Below are positions 7,434 to 14,801 of a stretch of DNA of 35,929 nt, in pieces. The translations under genes were made by a program, and so were the position numbers. The notes beneath the pieces were generated by a model, which was not told where the DNA came from, made no database searches, and saw nothing but the letters and a program-made list of their open reading frames with translations. The stretch covers positions 1 to 35,929 of the forward strand of contig JAFULN010000012.1 in the NCBI GenBank assembly GCA_017473335.1, in the 5' to 3' direction. Each line of letters opens with the position of its first letter. Within the stretch, counting starts at the first letter, position 1. Origin of the DNA: Erysipelotrichaceae bacterium. GTDB lineage: Bacteria; Bacillota_I; Bacilli_A; Erysipelotrichales; Erysipelotrichaceae.

Positions 7434-8045
7434 ATGCGTCTTGCGGAAGAATTTACTCATACGATAGAAATTGAAAAGAGCCGATTTATCTGCATACTTT
7501 CACGTGTTTTTTCAGAAGCGGAAGCACGAGAAAAAATCCAGAAGATTCGCAAGGAAATGCCAGATGCAACTCATCATTGTACTGCATTTGTGATTGGTGA
7601 AAACCATGAACTGGCACGTTCTAATGACGATGGAGAGCCTTCAGGAACTGCTGGGGTACCGATGCTGGAAGCATTAAAACGAAGTGGACTGCATGATACA
7701 CTGGCAGTTGTCGTACGTTATTTTGGAGGCATTAAACTAGGTGCAGGCGGACTTGTGCGTGCCTATAGCCGATCTGTATCTGAAGCCGTTTCTTTCGCAA
7801 GAAAAACAAAGACTATGAAGATGCATCACTATGTACTGACAATTCCATATTCTTTATTAGGAAAGATGGAATATACACTGAAAAGCTTTGATGTAGTTAA
7901 TAAGGAATATGGTGAAATGGTCTCTTTAGAGTTTTATGCAGAGACCAAGGAGATTGAGACTGTTATTTCTGAGTGTACCAGTGGCAAGCATCTGCCAGTT
8001 CACTTAGAAGAAACTGTCGTAGAAAGAGTGATATCCAATGATTAA
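7434..8045 (+). CDS. yigZ: IMPACT/YigZ family protein
   Basis: The 203-residue protein has the UPF0029 N-terminal domain: EIEKSRFICILSRV, HHCTAFVIGE, SNDDGEPSGTAGVPML and VVVRYFGGIKLGAGGLVRAY. A C-terminal ferredoxin-like half follows. The family is related to eukaryotic IMPACT, but its bacterial role is not established. The ATG at 7434 is 7 nt after AGGAGG (7421-7426); an in-frame TTG at 7428 is too close to it. The end overlaps the next gene by 8 bp, indicating translational coupling. Confidence 0.9.
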   Translation: MRLAEEFTHTIEIEKSRFICILSRVFSEAEAREKIQKIRKEMPDATHHCTAFVIGENHELARSNDDGEPSGTAGVPMLEALKRSGLHDTLAVVVRYFGGIKLGAGGLVRAYSRSVSEAVSFARKTKTMKMHHYVLTIPYSLLGKMEYTLKSFDVVNKEYGEMVSLEFYAETKEIETVISECTSGKHLPVHLEETVVERVISND

Positions 8046-8358
8046 ATATCTTTGTATTATAGCAGTTTATTATGGTTTTCCTGTCTTGTTTAGTGATACA
8101 GGAGGATTCATTACCTATTTGTTGATCATCGCTCCTATATGCAGCTTTATTTGTGCTTTGTTTCCTAGTATGAAATATGGATATGAATTATTGTTTCCAA
8201 TCATGTGCGGTGTTCTATTTATTCCTTCAGCACTCTTGTATTTTAATGAAACAGCCTTTATCTATGCGATAGTTTATGCGGCTTGTGCATTCTTTGGAAG
8301 TGTGTTGGGAGGAAGATTGAAAGCCAACTTCCTCAATGAAAAGAAATCAAACAATTAA
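8038..8358 (+). CDS. Small hypothetical membrane protein
   Basis: A 106-residue protein with about four hydrophobic segments (YLCIIAVYYGFPVLF; ITYLLIIAPICSFICALF; ELLFPIMCGVLFIPSALLY; FIYAIVYAACAFFGSVLGG) and a short basic tail. I do not recognise a named family. Its ATG lies inside the last codons of yigZ, so it is probably translated by coupling. It is followed directly by a terminator, making yigZ plus this gene a two-gene unit. Confidence 0.7.
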   Translation: MIKYLCIIAVYYGFPVLFSDTGGFITYLLIIAPICSFICALFPSMKYGYELLFPIMCGVLFIPSALLYFNETAFIYAIVYAACAFFGSVLGGRLKANFLNEKKSNN

Positions 8359-8382
8359 CCTGTTGCAAAACAGGTTTTCTTT
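8357..8382 (+). terminator. Terminator after the yigZ unit
   Basis: AACCTGTT-GCAA-AACAGGTT followed by TTCTTTT; the stem overlaps the last bases of the stop codon. Confidence 0.8.
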
Positions 8383-8395
8383 TGGTGCACTTTCA

Positions 8396-8424
8396 TTGAC
8401 TAGATAAGAAAGGGACTGTATAAT
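8396..8424 (+). promoter_or_regulatory. Near-consensus promoter of the 29-residue peptide gene
   Basis: TTGACT (8396-8401), a 17-nt spacer and a perfect TATAAT (8419-8424). This is the best promoter in the window. An imperfect palindrome GTTAG-N6-CTAAC (8434-8449) lies just after the expected start site and could be an operator. Confidence 0.8.
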
Positions 8425-8468
8425 ATGATTAAAGTTAGATATAGCTAACATTAAAAGGAGGAACTTAT

Positions 8469-8558
8469 ATGTTGAATGCGATTCTTATTTCTGCGATTGT
8501 TCTTTTCTCTACACAGTCCATTAAATATCAGTTTAGAAAATGGATTGCGGAAGCATAA
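8469..8558 (+). CDS. 29-residue single-helix peptide, unknown function
   Basis: The peptide starts MLNAILISAIVLFST, a hydrophobic helix, and ends in a charged, amphipathic tail containing YQFRKWIAEA. A strong AAAAGGAGG (8453-8461) lies 7 nt before the ATG, a consensus promoter lies upstream, and a terminator hairpin (8565-8585) follows 6 bp after the stop. That complete gene architecture makes expression likely despite the size. The layout resembles small membrane peptides such as type I toxins or membrane-complex accessory peptides, but I see no convincing antisense RNA promoter, so no function is assigned. Confidence 0.65.
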   Translation: MLNAILISAIVLFSTQSIKYQFRKWIAEA

Positions 8559-8564
8559 ATTATC

Positions 8565-8590
8565 AAAGGCAGGTACCTGCCTTTTCAATG
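8565..8590 (+). terminator. Terminator of the peptide gene, interrupted by the IS
   Basis: AAAGGCAGGTACCTGCCTTTT is an extended perfect palindrome with a T-tract. Its 18-bp core GGCAGGTACCTGCCTTTT (8568-8585) recurs in direct orientation at 10059-10076, just beyond the IS. The original terminator was probably this hairpin followed by the TTTTCTTTTTC now found at 10073-10083. Confidence 0.75.
8568..8585 (+). repeat. Left copy of 18-bp direct repeat (putative target duplication)
   Basis: GGCAGGTACCTGCCTTTT, identical to 10059-10076. It abuts the left inverted repeat of the IS, as expected of a target-site duplication. Confidence 0.65.
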
Positions 8591-8627
8591 GAGTCAACTT
8601 AAGAATTATCTTAAGTTGGCTTTTTTT
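8586..8627 (+). repeat. Left terminal inverted repeat, hairpin with inward T-run
   Basis: Contains CAACTTAAG-N6-CTTAAGTTG followed by GGCTTTTTTT, so it also works as a terminator for transcription entering the IS from the left. It matches the complement of the right end over CAATGGAGTCAA-TTAAGAA with one mismatch. Confidence 0.7.
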
Positions 8628-8754
8628 ATGTTTCAGGCAAGAAAAATAGAAAATGGACTCATTTTTATACTATTGTAGTTAAGTGTATTATAATAATGTT
8701 ATTTTATTTAATATCATATTATTGTATAATGTAGTTAAGGAAAGGGGTGGTTTT

Positions 8755-8961
8755 GTGTTCGTTCGTGCCATCAAAAACAACAAAGGTCGTGATAACACCT
8801 ACTTCTGTGCTTTAGTTGAATCTTATCGTGAAGGAAAGAAGATCAAACATCGTGTTCTTATTAATTTTGGTCTTATGGATGCAGAAAGTGTCCCTTTCTT
8901 AAAAGCTGCCTACTCTAAAAAGAAGCCTCGTCTGGTCTGGGACGATGAAAAAAGTAGTTAA
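8755..8961 (+). CDS. IS-encoded 68-residue N-terminal ORF
   Basis: Begins at GTG after a GGAAAGGGGTGG site and reads MFVRAIKNNKGRDNTYFCAL (first 20 residues), then VESYREGKKIKHRVLINFGL. That block resembles the opening of IS1634/IS4-type transposases (F-R-x-x-K, V-E-S-x-R, K-x-R-V-x-x-x-L-G). It ends 17 bp into the next ORF, which is in the +1 frame. It could be a separate leader ORF of the element or the N terminus of the transposase split by an old frameshift. A longer in-frame reading from 8683 has no ribosome site. Confidence 0.6.
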   Translation: MFVRAIKNNKGRDNTYFCALVESYREGKKIKHRVLINFGLMDAESVPFLKAAYSKKKPRLVWDDEKSS

Positions 8962-9592
8962 GACAAAAGAAATCGCTAAACTCATCTCTGATTTCTGTCA
9001 TTACTGTAAGTCTGATACTGTGTGTAAACTCGCAAGAATAGATATTCGATATTTTACGAGAAAAAGAGTTTTTACTGTTTTCGACTTGATCTGTTTTCTT
9101 ATGTTTCGTTCTCATAAAACGACAAATCAAGAATTATCCTCTTTCTTTTCTAAGGCAAATCGTTTGAAGAAATGTGTATCTAAACAAGCAATTCATCAAG
9201 ATTTATCCAAAATGAATCCTGTTGTCTTCATGAATCTTTTCAAAAAATTTAGAGAAGTATTCTACTCTTCAAAACTTGTCAAGACATTCAAGAATTACAT
9301 CATTCTTTCAGAAGATGGAACATTTCTGGAAATACCGTTCTCTTTTCCAAATATCATGAATTATGGTTTTTGTGAGAACCAGCATGTTTCTAATATCCAT
9401 GATGTAAAGAAAGTCATGGCTAAAGGCGCAGGAATTTATGATGTGATCAATGGTATATTTTTAGATTTTATCATTCGTCCTGCAAACTATTCAGGAATGC
9501 CTTTAGCTATTCAGCATTTATATAGAATCAAGGATACATTGAAAGACAAATCTGTCATTTTTTTAGCAGATAGATATTATGGGTCTATTTAG
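8945..9592 (+). pseudogene. IS4-like transposase, N-terminal two-thirds
   Basis: 215 residues with the first two DDE acidic positions visible: D124 in LSEDGTFLE and D209 in FLADRYYGS. The reading frame stops right after ADRYYGSI, where intact relatives continue to the third acidic residue, a glutamate in the Y-R-x-R-W-x-I-E-x-x-Y region. No such region is present, so the product would be inactive. Its ATG overlaps the preceding ORF in a different frame. Confidence 0.75.
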
Positions 9593-9920
9593 AAAAGAAA
9601 TCGACTATGAACTTAAAAATAAAATAACTGAGAAACATAAAAATGGATTTCGAGTCAATCAAGCAAATTTGTATCACCTAATGAATGATAATCTACCAGG
9701 GGTAATTGTGACAGAATCCAAGTTGTCTAAATTGAAGGCTGTGATTTCTGGAATCATCATTGCAACTAAGAAAAAAATAATACCTGTCCGACCCGACAGG
9801 CATTATCAGAGATGGGACAGATTTATCAAATCAAAATTCTTCTACCGCTTCAGACTCGATGGAAGAAACAACCCCAAAGTCAAAAACTACAAAGGCGGGT
9901 TAATCACCGTAGGTAGTTAA
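9579..9920 (+). pseudogene. IS4-like transposase, C-terminal remnant
   Basis: The 113 codons include KIIPVRPDRHYQRWDRF, the basic 'PIRPxR' tail typical of IS4-group transposases. It is out of frame with the 5' part and overlaps it by 14 bp. The junction near 9585-9592 is therefore the scar of an internal deletion that also shifted the frame. The ATG at 9579 is probably fortuitous. From 9921 to 10014 I see no gene. Confidence 0.65.
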
Positions 9921-10014
9921 GGATAATCAAAGTATAGCACAGAATCCTCATTTTTTTGATAGTTAAAATGATTTCGAGTGTTTTTGTACGCTCTTTTTTT
10001 ATTTTCTATATATT

Positions 10015-10058
10015 AAAAAAGAGTCAACATAAGAACATTTCTTAAATTGACTCCATTG
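10015..10058 (-). repeat. Right terminal inverted repeat, hairpin with inward T-run
   Basis: GAGTCAACATAAGAA / TTCTTAAATTGACTC forms an imperfect hairpin (10021-10053), with six A residues (10015-10020) that read as a T-run on the minus strand. Transcription entering the IS from the right would be terminated here. Confidence 0.7.
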
Positions 10059-10076
10059 GGCAGGTACCTGCCTTTT
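10059..10076 (+). repeat. Right copy of 18-bp direct repeat
   Basis: GGCAGGTACCTGCCTTTT, identical to 8568-8585, followed by CTTTTTC. It retains the hairpin and the longer pyrimidine tract of the presumed original terminator. Confidence 0.65.
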
Positions 10077-10083
10077 CTTTTTC

Positions 10084-10092
10084 TGATATAAT
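10084..10092 (+). promoter_or_regulatory. Extended -10 of the PatB-like gene
   Basis: TGATATAAT is an extended -10 28 bp before the ATG. The -35 position falls in the duplicated hairpin repeat and is not consensus. Confidence 0.5.
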
Positions 10093-10119
10093 AAGGTTGT
10101 TTAGATAGGGAGAGAGAAT

Positions 10120-11298
10120 ATGTATAACTTTGATGAAGCAAATAGCCGTATAGGAACAAGCTGTACCAAATGGGATCGTTATGAATCTCGATATAATTTG
10201 AAAGATGTGACTGCGTTATGGGTAGCTGATATGGATTTTAATTGTCCGCCAGAAGTCAGCAAGGCGATGATTCGTCGTGCTGAACATGGTATTTTTGGAT
10301 ATACAGATCCAACTGAAGATTGTCTGCAGGCAATTATTGACTGGGAAAAGCGCCATCATGAAATTGATGTAAAAAAAGAAGATATCGTTTTAACGACGGG
10401 TGTTGTTTATGCTATGTATACTGCAATAGAAATGCTGGTAAAACCTGATGAAAAGGTCATGGTCATGACTCCTGTGTATCCTCCTTTTTTTAATACACCA
10501 GCGTCTTTATCCAGAGAAGTAATCTATTGTCCTTTGATTTTAAAGCCAGAAGTTCGTATAGATTTAGTAAAGATGGAAGAACAGCTGAAGCATGATTCAA
10601 GTATCAAAGTGCTGATTTTCTGTAATCCTCATAATCCAGTAGGAAAATCATGGACAAAAGAAGAATTAAGAGAATTACTGGAAATTACTGATCGTTATGG
10701 TATTACAGTAATTTCAGACGAAATTCATGCTGACTTAGTATTCCAGCCATTAAGACATGTTTCAATGCTGGGTGTTGATCAAAAATACAATCATCATATT
10801 ATCTTGTTAGGAGCCCCAACAAAGACATTTAATCTGGCAGGCATGAAAATCTCTTATGCATTGATTCCTCATCGTGAAATGTGTACAGAGTTTGCGAAGC
10901 GAGCAAAGGCTTCAGGATTATCCAGCATTAATATTTTTGGTTTTGAGGCACTGACTGCAGCATACAATCATGGAGATGTCTGGTTAAAAGAATGTCTAAA
11001 TTACATCTATGAGAATATGGTTTGGCTGAAGGGATTTTTGAATGAGCATTTGCCATTGTGCAAATATGATGTCCCTGAGTCAACTTATTTGGCATGGGTT
11101 GATTTTAGTGGATATGATGTTCCTGATAATTTTGCGGAAATCTTAAAGTTTGAAGGTCATGTGGAATTGCAGGATGGTCGAGGATTTAAAGATTCTGATG
11201 GTTATCAGCGCATCAACTGTGCATGTCCTAGAGCTACTTTAGAAAAGGGGATGCAAAGAGTTGTATCCTGTATGAAAGAAAAAGGATGGTTATCCTAA
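10120..11298 (+). CDS. MalY/PatB-like PLP-dependent C-S lyase or aminotransferase
   Basis: The 392-residue fold-type I PLP enzyme has the MalY/PatB hallmarks: WVADMDF (34-40), FCNPHNPVG (167-175), ISDEIHADLVF (198-208) and the Schiff-base lysine K235 in GAPTKTFNLAG. PatB/MalY enzymes cleave cystathionine to homocysteine, pyruvate and ammonia and often accept cysteine-type substrates. Start follows a GGGAGAGAG site. The next gene, an MFS transporter, begins 51 bp downstream without a terminator, so the two are probably one unit. Confidence 0.9.
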   Translation: MYNFDEANSRIGTSCTKWDRYESRYNLKDVTALWVADMDFNCPPEVSKAMIRRAEHGIFGYTDPTEDCLQAIIDWEKRHHEIDVKKEDIVLTTGVVYAMYTAIEMLVKPDEKVMVMTPVYPPFFNTPASLSREVIYCPLILKPEVRIDLVKMEEQLKHDSSIKVLIFCNPHNPVGKSWTKEELRELLEITDRYGITVISDEIHADLVFQPLRHVSMLGVDQKYNHHIILLGAPTKTFNLAGMKISYALIPHREMCTEFAKRAKASGLSSINIFGFEALTAAYNHGDVWLKECLNYIYENMVWLKGFLNEHLPLCKYDVPESTYLAWVDFSGYDVPDNFAEILKFEGHVELQDGRGFKDSDGYQRINCACPRATLEKGMQRVVSCMKEKGWLS

Positions 11299-11349
11299 AA
11301 TATAAGCTATAAATTATACAGTAAAGAATGTTAATAGGTGCATTTTAGA

Positions 11350-12540
11350 ATGATTGTGATGACAAGACAAAAGAATTATAAAAAAACACTTACAGCCTGT
11401 TATCTAGGTTTTGTGACACAAGCTATATCTGCCAATTATGTTCCGCTTCTGTTTATAACGTTTAGAAATACTTACGGTATTACACTGGAAAAGATAGCGA
11501 TGATTCCAATGGTGTTCTATCTAACACAGTTGTTTGTGGATATTGCTGCTACAAAATTTGCCGATAAAATAGGTTATCGTATCTGTGTTGCAGTATCTCA
11601 GGTATTATCAGCTGCTGGTCTTATGCTTATGGCGTTTTTACCAGATTTACTTTCAGAACCATTTGCGGGTATTATCATTTCAGTAGTGCTTTATGCCATA
11701 GGAAGTGGTCTTATTGAAGTTCTGGTAAGTCCAATTGTTGAGGCGTGTCCTTTTGAAAACAAGGATGGCGTCATGAGTCTTTTGCATTCTTTTTACTGCT
11801 GGGGAGCAATGGCAGTTATTCTGGGTTCTACAGCATTTTTCACATTGTTTGGTGTAAGCAGCTGGAAGAAACTTACAATGATTTGGGCACTGATACCACT
11901 AGTGAACACATTCAATTTTATAAGTTGTCCTATTGAGAGATTGACTCAGGATGGTCGTCAAATGGGTGTTAGAAACTTGTTGAAAACACCCGTATTCTGG
12001 ATGATGATTGTTCTTATGATTTGTTCTGGTGCATCCGAAGCTGCCATGGCGCAGTGGGCATCTGCATTTACTGAATCGGCACTAGGGGTATCAAAAACTG
12101 TGGGAGACCTTACAGGTCCATGCATGTTTGCAATGTTTATGGGAATATCTCGTGTCCTATATGGGAAATTCAGTGAAAAACTGGATTTAGGCAAGGTTAT
12201 GCTGATATGCAGTGCGATGTGCGTAGGATGTTATTTGATTGCATCCTTGTCTTCGCGGCCAATTTTTGCTCTAGCAGGCTGTGCTCTTTGCGGGTTGTCT
12301 GTTGGTATTATGTGGCCGGGTTCTATCAGTATTTCTTCACAGAACTGTCCAAATGGCGGGACAGCGATGTTTGCATTTTTAGCACTTGCTGGTGATTTAG
12401 GAGCGACTGTAAGCCCTACAGTAGTTGGCAGTATTTCAAATGCTGCAAAAGGAAATCTTAAAATAGGATTATTATCTGCTGCAGTGTTTCCGGTGATATT
12501 GTTAATCTGTTTGATGATTCTGAATAAAAGAAAACGCTAA
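11350..12540 (+). CDS. Major facilitator superfamily transporter
   Basis: The 396-residue protein has about 12 hydrophobic segments and the loop-2/3 signature region ATKFADKIGYRICVAVS, close to the MFS D-x-x-G-R/Y motif. Layout and the SMLHSFYCWG-like block (MSLLHSFYCWGAMAVIL) recall fucose-permease-type sugar symporters, but the substrate is not determined. The ATG at 11350 has AGGTG 9 nt upstream; the earlier GTG at 11338 lacks a site and ATG 11359 is also unsupported. It follows the PatB-like gene and is closed by a strong terminator. Confidence 0.82.
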   Translation: MIVMTRQKNYKKTLTACYLGFVTQAISANYVPLLFITFRNTYGITLEKIAMIPMVFYLTQLFVDIAATKFADKIGYRICVAVSQVLSAAGLMLMAFLPDLLSEPFAGIIISVVLYAIGSGLIEVLVSPIVEACPFENKDGVMSLLHSFYCWGAMAVILGSTAFFTLFGVSSWKKLTMIWALIPLVNTFNFISCPIERLTQDGRQMGVRNLLKTPVFWMMIVLMICSGASEAAMAQWASAFTESALGVSKTVGDLTGPCMFAMFMGISRVLYGKFSEKLDLGKVMLICSAMCVGCYLIASLSSRPIFALAGCALCGLSVGIMWPGSISISSQNCPNGGTAMFAFLALAGDLGATVSPTVVGSISNAAKGNLKIGLLSAAVFPVILLICLMILNKRKR

Positions 12541-12582
12541 AAAACATGTACCAGTTTATAAGCCTAGGTACATGTTTTTTAC
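12539..12582 (+). terminator. Terminator after the MFS gene
   Basis: AAAAAACATGTACC (12539-12552) pairs with GGTACATGTTTTTT (12567-12580), with a 14-nt loop. It could act on both strands. Confidence 0.85.
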
Positions 12583-12689
12583 AAGTATCAAACGTAATAA
12601 TTTTATATGATATCCTTATTCAACTTAATAAATCGTGCTTCTTATAAAAATATGTGCTATGATAATCGCGGTTAAGCAGGGGGTAATGT

Positions 12690-13604
12690 ATGGAATCCGC
12701 TTTGACATTGTTTTATCAGATTGTAAAGATGTTTATTATGATGAGTGCAGGATATATCCTGTATAAAAAAGAGATAGTGAATGATGATACAACATCAAGA
12801 TTATCAAATATTCTATTAATGATCACAACACCTTGTATGATTGTTGGCTCATTCAATCAGACATTTAGTACTGAAAAGCTAACTGCGCTGTTATTGTCGT
12901 TTGGACTGAGCTGTTTGATTTACTTTATGAATATCTTATTAGCGAAGATTATGTATCCAAAGCACAAAGAGACAGAAAAGTTTACACTTGTCTTTTCTAA
13001 TGCTGGATTTCTTGGAATTCCGTTAGTAACAGGACTTCTTGGAGTAGAGGCAGTCTTTTATCTGGCTCCGTATATTTCATTGTTTTATGTGTTTGCGTGG
13101 ACATATGGAGTTGTGCTGATGTCAGGAGACAAATCTACTGTGACGCCTAAAAAGATTCTCTATAATCCATGTATTTGGGGAATGATTATTGGTTTTGTGA
13201 TTTTCCTATTGCCAGTGAAGCCATTTACACCAGTGATGGAGGCAGTAAGTACACTTGGTTCCATGACAACACCGCTGGCGATGATTATTCTAGGGGCATA
13301 TATGGCAAAGACCAATTTACTGAGTATGTTTATGAATCTGAAGGCATATCAGGCATGTATTTATCGATTGATTCTTTCACCTGTGATTGTGATATTGATT
13401 TTTAAGTTTGTACCTGCATCCTTTCATGATGTTCGTACAGTCTTGTTGATATCATCTTCTGCACCGGTAGCGGTATTAGCACCTATCTTTGCCCAAATGT
13501 TTAATAAAGATACCAACTATGGATCACAGATTATTTGTTTGTCTACAATTTTGTGTCTTGTCACAATGCCTGCAATGCTGATAGTATCGCAGCTGATTTG
13601 GTAA
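12690..13604 (+). CDS. AEC family transporter (auxin efflux carrier-like)
   Basis: The 304-residue membrane protein has about ten hydrophobic helices in two five-helix halves. The conserved first-half block is YKKEIVNDDTTSRLSNILL, and FSNAGFLGIPLVTGLLG matches the AEC F-x-N-x-G-x-x-x-P motif. Bacterial members export or import small organic acids such as malate; the substrate here is unknown. Start follows CAGGGGG. The 12583-12689 stretch before it holds only a possible weak promoter (TATGATAAT near 12656). It is a single-gene unit. Confidence 0.85.
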   Translation: MESALTLFYQIVKMFIMMSAGYILYKKEIVNDDTTSRLSNILLMITTPCMIVGSFNQTFSTEKLTALLLSFGLSCLIYFMNILLAKIMYPKHKETEKFTLVFSNAGFLGIPLVTGLLGVEAVFYLAPYISLFYVFAWTYGVVLMSGDKSTVTPKKILYNPCIWGMIIGFVIFLLPVKPFTPVMEAVSTLGSMTTPLAMIILGAYMAKTNLLSMFMNLKAYQACIYRLILSPVIVILIFKFVPASFHDVRTVLLISSSAPVAVLAPIFAQMFNKDTNYGSQIICLSTILCLVTMPAMLIVSQLIW

Positions 13605-13607
13605 TTT

Positions 13608-13631
13608 ATGCATAAGCGAAAGCTTATGCAT
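13608..13631 (+). terminator. Hairpin after the AEC gene
   Basis: ATGCATAAGC-GAAA-GCTTATGCAT is a perfect 10-bp stem with a GNRA-type tetraloop. The following tract TTCATTT is weak, so it may stabilise the 3' end as much as terminate. Confidence 0.6.
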
Positions 13632-13691
13632 TTCATTTGACTGAGATAGTATTTTGTTTTACCATATTTTTACATGCAAGGGGGAAAAATG

Positions 13692-14738
13692 ATGTTTCTT
13701 GAAAAATTAAAGAAGAAAGAATTAACGTCATCTATACCAGCATTGATTTTAAAGCTGGTATTGGGGATTGGTTTGATTCTGTACAGTGGAATCTTTAAAC
13801 TTGTGGAAGGGCCTGAACCTTTAGAGAAGCTAGACCCTTCATCCATTGAAGGGGAATATGTATCCTATGATTTGTGGCTTTCATTTGATTATTTTGCGGA
13901 AATGTTAAGTACAACAGATGCTGGAGAAGTGAGTCAGTTTTTAGATTATCTTGTACCAGTGGAAGAAGAATATTATCTTGCGGTTCGTATTTATCCTGCA
14001 GACTATGAGAAGATGATGAAATTTACAGAAGACAGCTTTGCGTGGCTGGATTATGAAACGGATGAACTTCCAGAGCCGTATCATATTCAGGGTGTTGTCT
14101 GTCCGATTGAATCAGATGAATTGAACTATTATTATGATTATATTGGATTATATGGGACAGAAGCAGAAGCACAGGGGTATCTTCCGCTGGTGATTGATAC
14201 ACATGCAATGCGCGATGATGGCATGGATGTGGTTACAGCAAGTGTGATTGCGCTTTTAGGAGGTGCTTGCCTTGTCTGGGCAGTATGGTCTGTTCATGCA
14301 GCACTGACAATGCGTCATCATAAAGAAATTGTTGAGTATCTGACAAAGCATCCGGAAAAAGAGGCTGAACTGGATAACTGGATGGAAAATACGCCAGATG
14401 TCAATGGTATCAAGATGGATTCTCAATGGTGTTCTCATGTGACAAAGACACAGACAAAGTTTGAACTGTCTGAAAATATCCTATGGGTTTATCAGCATGT
14501 TACACAACATCGTGTCTATTTCTTTATTCCTGCTGGAAAGAGTCACTCTTTAGTGATTGGGACAAGATCAGGGAAGTTCTGGACAATTCCAATGCGAAGT
14601 GAACAGCGTGTCAAAGAGACGATGGAATATATGGTGAGTGCAAATCCTAAGATTGTTAGAGGATATTCAAAGGAACTTGAACAGCTGTTTTCAAAAGACA
14701 GGGAAACATTTAGTCATTTAATGGAACAAAAGAATTAA
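13692..14738 (+). CDS. Uncharacterised protein with two membrane helices
   Basis: The 348-residue protein has one hydrophobic helix near the N terminus (SIPALILKLVLGIGLILYSG). An extracellular or lumenal acidic region of about 145 residues, rich in Tyr, Glu and Asp, follows, then a second helix (VIALLGGACLVWAVW) and a soluble C-terminal half. That half has an alternating beta-strand character (FELSENILWVYQHVTQHRVYFF, GTRSGKFWTIPM), suggesting a PH- or YcxB-like fold, but this is only an impression. I do not recognise a named family. The start at 13692 is 7 nt after AAGGGGG; earlier in-frame ATGs at 13674 and 13689 are too close or precede it. It is a single-gene unit with its own terminator. 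Confidence 0.75.
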   Translation: MFLEKLKKKELTSSIPALILKLVLGIGLILYSGIFKLVEGPEPLEKLDPSSIEGEYVSYDLWLSFDYFAEMLSTTDAGEVSQFLDYLVPVEEEYYLAVRIYPADYEKMMKFTEDSFAWLDYETDELPEPYHIQGVVCPIESDELNYYYDYIGLYGTEAEAQGYLPLVIDTHAMRDDGMDVVTASVIALLGGACLVWAVWSVHAALTMRHHKEIVEYLTKHPEKEAELDNWMENTPDVNGIKMDSQWCSHVTKTQTKFELSENILWVYQHVTQHRVYFFIPAGKSHSLVIGTRSGKFWTIPMRSEQRVKETMEYMVSANPKIVRGYSKELEQLFSKDRETFSHLMEQKN

Positions 14739-14766
14739 AAACACTTTCAATTGAAAGTGTTTTTTC
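14737..14766 (+). terminator. Terminator after the unknown membrane protein
   Basis: AAAACACTTTC-AATT-GAAAGTGTTTT with a long T-run; the palindrome could work in both directions. Confidence 0.85.
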
Positions 14767-14801
14767 TATATTCTGGTTCATCCTAACAATGGAGGAATCA
14801 T

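Larger units (their letters stand above)
8586..10058 (+). mobile_element. Degenerate IS4-like insertion sequence
   Basis: An approximately 1.47-kb element bounded by imperfect terminal inverted repeats: CAATGGAGTCAACTTAAGAA at the left, and the complement of a right end that reads TTAAATTGACTCCATTG. Each end is itself a hairpin. Inside are a 68-codon ORF, the N-terminal two-thirds of a DDE transposase, and its out-of-frame C-terminal end. The segment between transposase residue 215 and the C-terminal end is missing, so the element cannot make a normal transposase. It sits between a peptide gene and a PatB-like gene and is flanked by an 18-bp direct repeat. Family assignment rests on the transposase C-terminal basic motif and overall layout. 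Confidence 0.8.

Noticed and set aside
8945-8961. Programmed -1 frameshift on the A-run (GAAAAAAG) between the IS ORFs
   Set aside because: The second ORF is in the +1 frame relative to the first, so slippage of the usual -1 type would not join them.
13608-13631. Palindrome after the AEC gene as a recombination or attachment site
   Set aside because: A 10-bp stem with a GAAA tetraloop immediately after a stop codon is a normal transcript-end hairpin.
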